From contig JAKSDA010000034.1 of assembly GCA_022360315.1 (NCBI GenBank), forward strand, positions 1-64,000: 64,000 nucleotides of DNA. The letters are read 5' to 3'. The DNA comes from Pseudomonadota bacterium. GTDB taxonomy: Bacteria; Myxococcota_A; Polyangia; Haliangiales; Haliangiaceae. The position numbers and the translations under genes were made by a program. A model generated the notes under the pieces. That model saw only the letters and a list, made by a program, of their open reading frames with translations, searched no databases and was not told where the DNA came from. Positions 1 through 8,414 of the stretch are shown here, piece after piece (position 1 is the first letter of the stretch; each line of letters begins with the position of its first letter).

Positions 1-133
1 CATGCGACCAGTAGGTGTGCAAGTGGCGCCGGTCAGATTCGGTGTTGGCGGAAGGGATGGCAAACATCATTCGTCTCATAATGGCTGCCTTCTGCTGGGC
101 GGTGAATTGGCGACGACGCTTCTTGCTACTCAT
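1..133 (-). CDS. Partial transposase (OrfA-like N-terminus), runs off the left edge
   Basis: The reverse strand opens at an ATG whose complement is 131-133 and stays open to the window edge, giving about 44 residues. The first 20 residues (MSSKKRRRQFTAQQKAAIMR) have the basic start and the 'F(T/S)A(E/Q)QKAAI' pattern typical of the helix-turn-helix protein of IS3/IS66-like elements. The following residues no longer fit the usual '...PVSDLCxEY...FYRWQ' continuation, so a frameshift or decay soon after residue 21 is likely. The family is recognised from the N-terminus only, and no inverted repeat end can be assigned. It marks the edge of a mobile element or its relic. Confidence 0.5.
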   Translation of the reverse strand, partial: MSSKKRRRQFTAQQKAAIMRRMMFAIPSANTESDRRHLHTYWSH

Positions 134-605
134 CCTCGACTCCTTTGCGGTTCTTATCCTCAATTAGGTTGGAGTCGCGTTTCAACTGGAGCAAAACAGT
201 TGCACATTTTCGCACCGATCTGGGGTTGTGGACGCAGCGATGCGAAGAATTACTCTAGGCCGTCTGCTATCTGGCGCTTGGAGTAATGCTTCCGGGCGGA
301 CGGCCAAAAAGTACTAATTTCACTCCGCGAGCCTCACCGCGCCGTTCGCCCGATCTGATGCCGGTTTCGAGGAGTAGATTCATGGTAATGTCCAGTATCC
401 AGGCAGGCGGTGCCCCACGGTGTATGCAATCGTGGACATGTACGTCTCTCGGGAGTCTCCAGAAGACCATGATTCCTGGAGCGTAGTCGAGGCCTACTAC
501 TTGCTGATGAGACGTGCGGATCGTGGCACCGGCCAGGCTCTTCGATCAGATTCATTGCCCGGTGCCGCGACACCGGCGTTAGAATCAGGTGAAGGAGAGC
601 CAGCC
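134..605. other. Non-coding stretch between transposase remnant and HEAT-protein gene
   Basis: No reading frame here has a convincing protein-like composition. The frame of the downstream gene is open back to 420, but the translation before 606 has no signal-peptide character. The only functional element I can support is the purine-rich ribosome binding site AAGGAGAG just before the ATG at 606. The rest may be transposon-flanking DNA. Confidence 0.4.
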
Positions 606-1988
606 ATGCGTCTTGCCCACCTGCTCCTTTCAACTGTCGTTGCAACTGTTGCCATGGGGCTGTCGGCCGGTCCGGCGTTGGCCACCACCTGGGACGAGCC
701 GTGGACCGAGAAGGTCATCGCCGAGGCCGACAGCTTCATCGAGATCGAGATTTCCCAGGCGAGCCCGACCGTGGCGGCAAAAGTCGTCGATGTCCTGGCC
801 GGTGAGCGAGTACCGCCCACCATCCAGCTCGCGGGATTTTATCTTCTCGACCTCGGATCGCGGTCGGGGCACGGGCCCGAGTATCGCTACGACCCCGGTA
901 CGCGTCTTTTGTGCCTGGTCAAAGAATCCAAAAAACCGGGCACCTACGGCCTGGCCACGCCGACGTCGGGAGCCGCGCGCATCCGCGACGATGGACTGGT
1001 GATCGGAGCGCTGAGGCATAGCTATCACCAGGGCCTCTTTGTCCGCGAAGATTACGTACGAGCCGTAGCAGCCATCTTCAAGAACCTGCACGGCGAGCCG
1101 GCCAAGAGCGATTTCGTCGCCGAGTGGGTCGATACATATCTCGGCCAACCGCCGGCGGCGCTGGAAAACGATGCCACGTCCCCGGCGTCGCGCCTGTTTT
1201 TTGCCCAGCATCTGGTCCTGGAATCGCTTTACTATTTCGGCCGGCCCGAGCACTTCGGTCGGGTAGTGCCATTTCTTGGCCACAAGTTGTTTCACCACCG
1301 CATCTCGGCGGCCAGAGCACTGAGCGCGATCGGGGGCAAAAAAGCGGTCGCCGCGCTGCTCGACCGGCTGGCCAACGACGACAGCGACTTTGTCAAGGTC
1401 ATGGCGGTTTGGGCTCTTCAGCGACTCGATGCCAAAGAGGCCATCCCCCGCCTGATCGAGCTCGAGACAACCGCGTCCGAAGAGCCCGGTGGTTTCGGCG
1501 GCAACCTCATGGATCCCCGCATCGGCACCCGTTTTCCCACGGTCAAACAAGCCATCAAAGAGGCGTTGACGGTTCTGCAACAAGGCGCCCAATCGGCCCC
1601 GCAAGCGGCCACTGGCCAGACCGGGTCGCCACCAGCCAGCGACACCGCACCGCGCCACCCCGGCCAGGTCCGGCCCCGCAGTGGCTGCGGCTGCGATTCT
1701 GCAGCGCCGGGTACAATCCCGGGGGGTCTATTGGTCATCCTGCCCTGGCTGCTCTTGTTGTTCAGGGGGCGCCGAGCTGCCACCAGCACGCTCTATGAGG
1801 GACACGCCAAGGTGTGCCCCGGCAGTCGGCCCCTTGTGACCAGCGAGAATGCGACTCTCGCGACCCACACCGTGGCACCGAGAACGCAAACCCCGCGTGA
1901 CCCCGCCACTGACCCGAGCCAATATATTGGACCCGGCTACTGCTGGCGAAAGATCTTCCAGCCGCGCGGTTTGCCCAGTTCGAAATGA
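606..1988 (+). CDS. Exported HEAT-repeat protein with MYXO-CTERM-like tail
   Basis: ATG at 606 follows a strong ribosome binding site and begins a Sec signal peptide (about residues 1-27, ending near 'GPALAT'). The mature part (about 30-190) is unrecognised. At about 225-290 there are HEAT-like helical repeats of the form 'ISAARALSAIGGKKAVAALL', a protein-binding fold. A low-complexity Pro/Ala/Thr linker leads to 'SGCGCDSAAPG', a hydrophobic helix (about 363-380) and 'FRGRR'. This is the layout of the MYXO-CTERM tag, in which a cysteine-containing motif, a transmembrane helix and arginines direct processing and surface anchoring. Oddly, the frame runs on for about 70 further residues, and its last 52 nt overlap the convergent TonB-like gene; true MYXO-CTERM proteins end within a few residues of the arginines. 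A frameshift or a functional extension are both possible. Specific role unknown. Confidence 0.75.
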   Translation: MRLAHLLLSTVVATVAMGLSAGPALATTWDEPWTEKVIAEADSFIEIEISQASPTVAAKVVDVLAGERVPPTIQLAGFYLLDLGSRSGHGPEYRYDPGTRLLCLVKESKKPGTYGLATPTSGAARIRDDGLVIGALRHSYHQGLFVREDYVRAVAAIFKNLHGEPAKSDFVAEWVDTYLGQPPAALENDATSPASRLFFAQHLVLESLYYFGRPEHFGRVVPFLGHKLFHHRISAARALSAIGGKKAVAALLDRLANDDSDFVKVMAVWALQRLDAKEAIPRLIELETTASEEPGGFGGNLMDPRIGTRFPTVKQAIKEALTVLQQGAQSAPQAATGQTGSPPASDTAPRHPGQVRPRSGCGCDSAAPGTIPGGLLVILPWLLLLFRGRRAATSTLYEGHAKVCPGSRPLVTSENATLATHTVAPRTQTPRDPATDPSQYIGPGYCWRKIFQPRGLPSSK

Positions 1989-3358
1989 AATCCAAAAGTA
2001 AATGTGATCAACTGCGATTTACTGTCGACCAGACCGCGCGGTGGATTGGGAAATGGATGGGCCGCGCGAAAGGCCCGCATGGCTTCGTCGTCGAGAAAAT
2101 CGACGCCGGAACTTCTCAGTACGTGGATCCTGGCGATCGTGCCGGACGGATCGAGGGAGATTTGCAGGTAGGTGATGCGATCTCGTTGGCCGTACACATT
2201 GCCCTTGGGGTCGCGGCGGGCATAGACCTGGGCCGGATGCCAATTCTGTCCCACGCGGCGCTTCATGCGGTTGAAAAACGTCGCGTATTTCCACCGTTTG
2301 GAACTGAGCGCTGTGGTTTCACCGCTCGCTACGTTTTCGAGGTGATCGACCGAGCCACCGCCGGCCGCGCGTTCCAGGATGTCTTCGGTCGGGCGCAGAT
2401 CGGGCACCAGCGGACGCCCGCCGCCCTCGCTGCCGCCGCCCGCTTGCCGGGCCTCTGCCTTCTCCACGCTGCTCGGTCCGTCCCCCCTCGACGCAACGAT
2501 CGCGTTGTCCGACACGGGCCCGTCGCTGCCGTCGACAGCCCCGCCCTTGACCGCTGGTTGTTCAAGCTGTCGGTCCTGCTCCGGTCCCTCTGGCCCACGC
2601 ATGGCCAGACCGCCGCGTCCCTCGGGCTTGTCCGGGTCTGCCGTGGCTGTGGGAGTCTTGGGGATCTCCGAGATGACAGCCTCACGGGGCTGTTTCTTGA
2701 CATCTAACGCCTGGTTCTCGGGACGCTCAACCATCTCCTCGGTGCTGCCGCGCGCTACCGTTTGTCTTTCGACCCGACTGTTGTACTCCGATACATACTG
2801 CGCATCCTCCGGCTCTTCTTCGACCGTAGGCCGGGTGATCTCGACAACCTGTTGATTGCGCTTTTTCTGCTCCTGCTTCTTTTGCTCCTGGCGAAATCGC
2901 TGCTCGATGGCTTCTTTTTGGGCCTCTTCGAATTTTTTCCGCTCGATCGGTGTGAGCAACTCGAGCAGCGGCTCGGGCTCGATTCGATCGAGAACTTTGG
3001 CGTCGACCAGAGCTACTTCGGTGGGGAATGCAACCGCGTTGCAGGTAATTCGCGAGGCCGAAAAGTGGTCGAGTACACGGCTCATGCATTCGGCCTGCCG
3101 GCCCAGCGGAGTTGCACAGTAGAGAAGCTGAGCAGCCGTGCCCAGAGCGGCGTCTGCTTCGCACGACGGTGACGGCGAGGCAGCTTGTTGCCGGCTGGCC
3201 GATTGCATCGGCTGAGTGCTGGAGCGCGGCGGAGTGCGGTTCAGCGCCCAGGTATTCACGGCGAGCAAGAACAGTGCGTGAGCGACCAGCGACACGGCAC
3301 AATAAGTCGCGGTGGACCGCGACACTCGTCGGTCATGCGACCCAACTCGTCTCACCAC
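1937..3358 (-). CDS. TonB-family energy-transducer-like protein
   Basis: 473 residues. One N-terminal transmembrane helix (about 20-38, 'AVSLVAHALFLLAVNTWAL') is followed by a Lys/Glu/Gln-rich, probably extended periplasmic region containing 'KKFEEAQKEAIEQRFRQEQK' at about 139-158. The C-terminus (about 365-460) is a TonB-type domain: 'FNRMKRRVGQNWHPAQVY...ITYLQISLDPSGTIARIHVLRSSGVDFLDDEAMRAFRAAHPFPNPP' in pieces. In the family this domain contacts outer-membrane receptors or envelope partners. A second, shorter TonB-like gene follows in the same orientation 177 bp upstream (3536-4819). No exbB/exbD genes are seen nearby, so coupling to the proton-motive force cannot be shown and the partner is unknown. 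In myxobacteria such proteins are numerous and some act in motility or envelope complexes. Confidence 0.8.
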   Translation of the reverse strand: MVRRVGSHDRRVSRSTATYCAVSLVAHALFLLAVNTWALNRTPPRSSTQPMQSASRQQAASPSPSCEADAALGTAAQLLYCATPLGRQAECMSRVLDHFSASRITCNAVAFPTEVALVDAKVLDRIEPEPLLELLTPIERKKFEEAQKEAIEQRFRQEQKKQEQKKRNQQVVEITRPTVEEEPEDAQYVSEYNSRVERQTVARGSTEEMVERPENQALDVKKQPREAVISEIPKTPTATADPDKPEGRGGLAMRGPEGPEQDRQLEQPAVKGGAVDGSDGPVSDNAIVASRGDGPSSVEKAEARQAGGGSEGGGRPLVPDLRPTEDILERAAGGGSVDHLENVASGETTALSSKRWKYATFFNRMKRRVGQNWHPAQVYARRDPKGNVYGQRDRITYLQISLDPSGTIARIHVLRSSGVDFLDDEAMRAFRAAHPFPNPPRGLVDSKSQLITFTFGFHFELGKPRGWKIFRQQ

Positions 3359-3535
3359 GACCTCCTGCGCCCCGCAGCTAATACTCGTACAGTCACCTAC
3401 GTTCTGTAATTATAAGAGTCCAGGCATTTCAAGGCAGCTGGTTTTGCTCGGCAGTTGCCTTGCCTGTTCTACCTGTCCTAGTTCAGCGCGTTTCGTGTAA
3501 TCCAGTAAACGGTTTTATTCTTTCATCGAATCAAC

Positions 3536-4819
3536 TTATCGAATCAAGGGATTTCGGAATGCGTACGGGGCGCGCACTTGTATGGCCGGCCGGCCCCGCA
3601 ATATGGAGTGGGGGACCCGGCCAAACGGTGCCAGAGCGCGCACGGCTTGTACGAGAGTTCGGTCGAACGCCGCGAAACGACTTGGCTTTGCGATGTGCAG
3701 GTCGGAAACATGGCCGTTTTCAGAGAGCGTGAATTGAACCACTACGTCGCCGTGCTCGAGAGCCAGGGCCAGCTCGCGGGGGAACTCGATATGTCGGTTG
3801 AGGCGCTGGTACATACGGCGGAAGTAGGGATGCTGCCTATCTGCCCATATCGACGGCAATTCGCGGGCTTGTCCGGCACTCTTCGGCACGTTCGAAGTCG
3901 ACGCGGCAGTGCCGCGCCCGCTGTGTCGACCGCGGGCCGACAGTCCACGTCCGGGATGGGGTCCCGCAACACCACGCCGGGTACCTCCAGCAGCGGGTGC
4001 GGTCATCTCGATCGGAGCGGGGTGGGTCTCGTTCGAGGCTCCGGCCATGTCGAGAGTGTCGGCGGCCTTGCCGCGCTTTTCGGCCTCGGTCGCGGCCTGG
4101 CCACGGTCGGCGAGCATCTGTCCGCGCGGCCCGGTCCGTCCCATGGCCCGCACCGGAGCAGTGATTCCGGCCGGGCCGGTAAAGACCGGATCAGCGTCGT
4201 CCCAGTGCGGTTGGTCGAGCCCCGACGGACCGCCTGGCGCAGCCGACTCTGTGCCACCCGGAGCTAGATGCTCCACACCCTGTCGAGCGAGCGGTCGCCG
4301 TTCTGTACGATCGTCGTAGTGCTGCCCCGGTCTGCGTGCGATCGACTCCGGCGATGCGACATGTTTGCCGGTCCGATGGCGAGGCAAGCGATTGTGCTCG
4401 GGACTATTCCAGATTCGACTGGTGAACGTCTCGCGGTCGCGACGACCGGTCCATGAGTCCCCGCCTTCAGCCACTCCACCGCCGCGCAAAGCAGCCCGTC
4501 GCCCGGGCAGATCGATCTCGGCATCAGGTGCCAGATGGGTCGAATTGCGCGACAGCTCGGTGTGTGAGCCAGGCAATGCCTGGACTGCCGGACCGGTCGG
4601 GATCTCATTGATGAGAGTCACAGACGAGGTTCGCTCTGCTGCTCCGGCCGGTACCACTAGGGCTGCCCATTGCGACCCCGGGGTAACCAGGCCCGGTGCC
4701 GCGGGTGTACTCAGCCGTCCGGCGACCCACCACAAAAGGGCTAGATGGCTCAAAGCCGCCACCGCCAGTGCGAGCATGACGCGGTGCCTGCGCCGCAAAA
4801 GCAGTACTGCTCGCATCAT
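3536..4819 (-). CDS. TonB C-terminal-domain membrane protein
   Basis: 427 residues. A short basic N-terminus (MMRAVLLLRRRHRVM) precedes a transmembrane helix at about 16-38, then a long low-complexity region rich in Gly, Pro, Arg and Thr. A C-terminal domain follows at about 335-425: 'YFRRMYQRLNRHIEFPRELA', 'GDVVVQFTLSENGHVSDLHI' and 'FDRTLVQAVRALAPFGRVP'. That is the beta-strand/helix pattern of TonB C-terminal domains. It lies upstream of and co-directional with the larger TonB-like gene; the two may act at the same envelope complex. The sequence does not say what substrate or receptor is served. The start is the first Met; no clear ribosome binding site was seen. Confidence 0.72.
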   Translation of the reverse strand: MMRAVLLLRRRHRVMLALAVAALSHLALLWWVAGRLSTPAAPGLVTPGSQWAALVVPAGAAERTSSVTLINEIPTGPAVQALPGSHTELSRNSTHLAPDAEIDLPGRRAALRGGGVAEGGDSWTGRRDRETFTSRIWNSPEHNRLPRHRTGKHVASPESIARRPGQHYDDRTERRPLARQGVEHLAPGGTESAAPGGPSGLDQPHWDDADPVFTGPAGITAPVRAMGRTGPRGQMLADRGQAATEAEKRGKAADTLDMAGASNETHPAPIEMTAPAAGGTRRGVAGPHPGRGLSARGRHSGRGTAASTSNVPKSAGQARELPSIWADRQHPYFRRMYQRLNRHIEFPRELALALEHGDVVVQFTLSENGHVSDLHIAKPSRFAAFDRTLVQAVRALAPFGRVPHSILRGRPAIQVRAPYAFRNPLIR

Positions 4820-4908
4820 TCAAACAAGTATGAGCCATTCCAGCCCCGACTCAACCTTTCGCCGGCATCAACTCTGATCCTGGCGAAAGAATCGGCCGCC
4901 AGCCCCCG

Positions 4909-5655
4909 CTACCCCCCGAAGCGCGCACCCCACGCGGCCACGGCATCGGCGATCTCGAGCAACACCTCGCCCTGATCCCGACCCGAGCGCTTGAGAACCT
5001 TGAACGAATGATCGCCACCGTCCACGATATGAAGCGTCGAGCGTCGGCCGAGTGATGTGACCAGTCCGCGCATGAGATCGATCCCGGCCAGCGAATCGCG
5101 CGTGCCCTGCACGAACATCATCGGTACTTTGATTTGGCGTAAATGGTCGGCACGCTGATCGCTGACCTGTCCGGGTCGGTGCAGGGGAAAGCCGAGAAAG
5201 GCCAGTCCAGCGACATCGGGTTCGGGTTGTTCGGCCAGGGCGAGGGACGTCATGCGCCCGCCCATGGATTTGCCTCCGACCAGCAGGGGCAAATTGCCGT
5301 TCCGGCGGGCCCGGGCGATCACCGCGCGCACCGTGGCTTTGAGGATCCGCTCGTGATCGGGCCGTTTTCGCCCGGCCTCCATGTATGGAAACTGATAGCG
5401 AAGCGTCGCGATGTCCCGCTCGGCCAGGTGGGCAGAGATCTGCTCGAGAAATTCGTGACGCATCCCGGCTCCGGCGCCGTGGCCGATCACGTACATCCAG
5501 CGGGCCCCGCGCGGTCGGATCGACAATGCCGAGATCGACGTCGTTTCGGGCTGCCCGACCGCTCTGCCGCGTGCTGCATTGCGTGCACCGAGGGTCGGAT
5601 TCGGCTTCACGGCAATGCGGAGTGGGCGTGCCGAGGGGGTGCTGGAACGACTCAT
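4909..5655 (-). CDS. Alpha/beta hydrolase of the KANL3/Tex30 (dienelactone hydrolase-like) type
   Basis: 248 residues from ATG (complement 5653-5655). The fold markers are complete: the oxyanion segment 'YVIGHGAGAGM' near residues 54-64, the nucleophile elbow 'GGKSMGG' (G-x-S-x-G), an acid candidate in 'FVQGTRDSLAG' and the catalytic histidine in 'DGGDHSF' close to the C-terminus. No signal peptide, so probably cytosolic. Family members hydrolyse small esters or are uncharacterised; substrate unknown. The start codon CATG is shared head-to-head with a possible upstream ATG of the divergent HTH-TPR gene, so the control regions probably overlap. The longer reading frame upstream of this Met is antisense to that gene and is not coding. 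Confidence 0.82.
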   Translation of the reverse strand: MSRSSTPSARPLRIAVKPNPTLGARNAARGRAVGQPETTSISALSIRPRGARWMYVIGHGAGAGMRHEFLEQISAHLAERDIATLRYQFPYMEAGRKRPDHERILKATVRAVIARARRNGNLPLLVGGKSMGGRMTSLALAEQPEPDVAGLAFLGFPLHRPGQVSDQRADHLRQIKVPMMFVQGTRDSLAGIDLMRGLVTSLGRRSTLHIVDGGDHSFKVLKRSGRDQGEVLLEIADAVAAWGARFGG

Positions 5656-5758
5656 GCCAGCAGCATATCCGGATTGTCGAGCCGCAGCGAGATCGCTGCG
5701 CTGCAAGCTCTGCCAAACATGGCTTGACAGGGTAGATCGGCCACGAGACAGTGAAACG

Positions 5759-6595
5759 GTGTGGAACGGATATTCCACTCGCGAGGCGGCCGAGGTTATT
5801 GGCCTATCCGAGTCGATCATCCGCGGATGCGTGCGAGCGGGGTTTGTCGAGCCGGACAGTAGCGGTGTGTCCATGCGATTTTCGTTTCGCGATCTACGCA
5901 TCTTGAAATCGGTCAAGGAGCTGATCGCCGGGGGAATTCCGCTCAAGCGCATACGCCGGCAGCTGAGCGCGCTGCAAAAGCGATTGCCGGCCCGGGCTTC
6001 GCTGGCCGAGTTGTCGCTGGCCGCCCATGGAGGCGATGTGGTCGTGCGCGAACAAAACGGCGCCTGGCGGGCCGATACTGGCCAGCTCGTGCTCTTGTTC
6101 GACGGTGGGGAGAAACGCGGCCAGCTCCACAGCATGCCGATCCGGCGCGAGGCTCCCGGTCCCGAAGTGATCGCCGCAACCAGCGCAGACGAGTGGCTCG
6201 ACCGCGCGGTAACCATGGAAGAGTTCGACACCGCCCGGGCCATCGAGGCCTACCAGCGCGCTCTCGTCCTTCGACCCGACGCCATGGAGGGGTGGATCAA
6301 CCTCGGCCGGCTCTACGCCGAATCGGGGCAGGTCGGCCGCGCCCGCGACTGCTTTCGCCGCGCCCTCGCCCTCGATCCAACCGATGCGACGACCATCTAC
6401 AACCTGGGTGTCGTGGCGCAGGACGCGGGCCGAGACGACGAAGCCGTCTCGTATTATCAGCGCGCCCTGCGCATCGAACCCATGCTGGCCGAGGCGCACT
6501 ACAACCTGGCCACGATCTACGACCGTCAGGGCGACGCGACAGCGGCGATCCGCCACATCAACGAGTACCGCAAGTTGATGCAAAAACAGCGCTAA
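5759..6595 (+). CDS. MerR-type HTH regulator with C-terminal TPR repeats
   Basis: About 278 residues from GTG at 5759; an ATG at 5654 in the same frame is an alternative start. The N-terminus 'YSTREAAEVIGLSESIIRGC' is a MerR/excisionase-type winged helix-turn-helix, followed by 'FSFRDLRILKSVKELI' and 'IPLKRIRRQLSALQ', the usual second half of a MerR DNA-binding domain. A linker of about 90 residues leads to three TPR motifs ('AIEAYQRALVLRPDAMEGWI', 'ARDCFRRALALDPTDATTIY', 'AVSYYQRALRIEPMLAEAHY'). HTH+TPR architecture is seen in several bacteria and suggests a DNA-binding protein controlled by protein contacts. It diverges from the hydrolase gene and is followed 64 bp later by the amidohydrolase gene. 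Target promoters are unknown. Confidence 0.78.
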   Translation: MWNGYSTREAAEVIGLSESIIRGCVRAGFVEPDSSGVSMRFSFRDLRILKSVKELIAGGIPLKRIRRQLSALQKRLPARASLAELSLAAHGGDVVVREQNGAWRADTGQLVLLFDGGEKRGQLHSMPIRREAPGPEVIAATSADEWLDRAVTMEEFDTARAIEAYQRALVLRPDAMEGWINLGRLYAESGQVGRARDCFRRALALDPTDATTIYNLGVVAQDAGRDDEAVSYYQRALRIEPMLAEAHYNLATIYDRQGDATAAIRHINEYRKLMQKQR

Positions 6596-6659
6596 CCGGC
6601 ACCATACCGCCTCACCTGGTGGCCACGCCTGGCGATACTTGCGGTATGGTCGCGGGGCC

Positions 6660-8414
6660 ATGCCGCGACCAGTACAGCTGCACACAATCGGGCTGATAGG
6701 GTATGCCTTTGCGCTCGCCTGCACCTCTGCGCTCGCCTGCACCGGCGCGCCACATCGCACACCGTCGGGCCCACCGTCGGCATTGTCCGATCAGACCTCG
6801 CATCGCCAACCAGCCGACCTGGTCCTGGTCGGGGGCGACATCCTCACCATGGATCCCGAGCGTCCGCGAGCCCGGGCTCTGGCCATACGGGGTGAGCTGA
6901 TCGTCGCGGTCGGCGACGATGCAGATATTCGCCCACTGTTCGGGCCAGAAACCCGGGTTGTCGATCTGGCCGGACGCATGGCCACACCCGGACTGGTGGA
7001 CGGCCACTGTCATCTTTTTGGCCTGGGCTCCGCCCTGGAAGCAGTATCGCTCGAGGGGACGAAGAGCCCGGCCGATGCGGCCAAAAAAGTGGCTGCAAGC
7101 GCGTCCGGCCGGGCCGCCGGGGAGTGGATTGTCGGGCGCGGCTGGGATCAAACCCGATGGCCGTCCAGGCAGTTTCCCCACCATTCGGTTCTCGACGCTC
7201 AGGTCCCGGATCATCCCGTGGCAGTGCGCCGGATCGGTGGCCACACCCTGTGGGCCAACCGAGCCGCGCTGGCCATCGCCGGCATCACCCGCGCCACCCG
7301 AGATCCCCCGGGGGGGCGAATCATCCGCGATGACAGCGGCGAGCCGACCGGCGTCTTTGTCGACGCGGCCATGGAATTGGTCGAAAAGCACATCCCCGAG
7401 CCCACCCCTGCTGTGCGCCGGCGTCGCATTCTCCGCGCTGCGCACCTCGCCGTCCTGCACGGCCTTACCGGAGTTCACGAGATGGGCATCGACGACGCCA
7501 CGGTGGCGGTGTATCGCGAACTTGCCGCGAGCGGCCAGTTGCCCTTGCGAGTCAATGCCTATCTGTCCGGCAGTGCCGAGCTCATCGCCTCGCTGAGCCA
7601 ACGCACGCCCGAGCCCGACTCCGGCACGTCGTATTTCAGTGTACGCGGTGTCAAGCTATACAGCGACGGCGCACTCGGCTCGCGTGGCGCAGCACTTCTC
7701 GCCCCCTATTCCGACGATGCACAAAATCGCGGTCTCGCTTTGCTCACCGCCGACCAGTTGCAGAACATTGCCGAAGTCGCTGCCAGCTCCGGCTGGCAGC
7801 TGGCGGTCCACGCCATCGGCGACGCCGGCAATCGAGTGGTCCTCGACGCTTATCAGGCGGCGATAGAAAGGCGGCCGGGGGCAGATCTGCGCTTTCGCGT
7901 CGAGCACGCTCAGGTGGTCGCCCTCGCCGACCTGACCCGGTTTGGCCAGCTGGCAATTCTCGCCTCCATGCAGCCAACCCACGCCACCAGCGATATGCGG
8001 TGGGCCGAGGCGCGGTTAGGCCCCGAGCGCATCCGCGGGGCCTATGCCTGGCGTGCGATCCTGAAAAGCGGCGGTCGAATCGTGGCTGGATCCGACTTTC
8101 CGGTCGAGCAGGTATCGCCGCTTCTGGGCATCTACGCCGCTGTCACTCGCCAGGACAGGGACGGCAATCCACCGCGCGGCTGGTATCCCGAACAGCGCAT
8201 GACCCTTGAGGAGATCATTCATTCGTTCACTGTAGAAGCGGCGTTTGCCGCATTTGTCGAGCATCGGCGCGGACAGCTCAGGCCCGGTTACGCCGCCGAC
8301 ATAACTGTGTACGATCGGGTGCTCACTGGCGACCGTTCCCTGCTCGACACCCATATCGACTCGACCATTGTGGGAGGCCGCATCGCCTATGAAAGAAAAA
8401 TCGAACGACCATGA
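6660..8414 (+). CDS. Exported amidohydrolase (YtcJ-like, metal-dependent)
   Basis: 584 residues. The start at ATG 6660 gives an N-terminal hydrophobic segment with two Cys ('[15 protein letters not shown]'), i.e. a signal peptide and perhaps a poor lipobox. The catalytic part is an amidohydrolase TIM barrel: 'VDGHCHLFG' (HxH metal ligands), '[15 protein letters not shown]' (the region of the metal-bridging Lys), 'VHAIGDAGN', 'RVEHAQ' and 'AGSDFPVE' (late Asp). This order matches the YtcJ-like branch, enzymes that hydrolyse N-acyl or cyclic amides; the substrate is not predictable. The stop overlaps the next gene by 4 nt (ATGA), so it is translationally coupled to the zinc-ribbon coiled-coil protein. 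An 18-bp tandem duplication sits inside the signal peptide (TGCGCTCGCCTGCACC at 6711 and 6729). Confidence 0.85.
   Translation: MPRPVQLHTIGLIGYAFALACTSALACTGAPHRTPSGPPSALSDQTSHRQPADLVLVGGDILTMDPERPRARALAIRGELIVAVGDDADIRPLFGPETRVVDLAGRMATPGLVDGHCHLFGLGSALEAVSLEGTKSPADAAKKVAASASGRAAGEWIVGRGWDQTRWPSRQFPHHSVLDAQVPDHPVAVRRIGGHTLWANRAALAIAGITRATRDPPGGRIIRDDSGEPTGVFVDAAMELVEKHIPEPTPAVRRRRILRAAHLAVLHGLTGVHEMGIDDATVAVYRELAASGQLPLRVNAYLSGSAELIASLSQRTPEPDSGTSYFSVRGVKLYSDGALGSRGAALLAPYSDDAQNRGLALLTADQLQNIAEVAASSGWQLAVHAIGDAGNRVVLDAYQAAIERRPGADLRFRVEHAQVVALADLTRFGQLAILASMQPTHATSDMRWAEARLGPERIRGAYAWRAILKSGGRIVAGSDFPVEQVSPLLGIYAAVTRQDRDGNPPRGWYPEQRMTLEEIIHSFTVEAAFAAFVEHRRGQLRPGYAADITVYDRVLTGDRSLLDTHIDSTIVGGRIAYERKIERP

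Noticed and set aside
630..1658. 342-codon minus-strand frame
   Set aside because: Antisense shadow of the HEAT-repeat protein gene.
1799..1820. GGGACACGCC-AA-GGTGTGCCCC as a terminator of the HEAT gene
   Set aside because: Imperfect stem, no U-run, and it lies inside the open frame.
5656..6243. N-terminal extension of the alpha/beta hydrolase
   Set aside because: The extra residues are antisense to the HTH-TPR gene, and the hydrolase fold begins after the Met at 5655.
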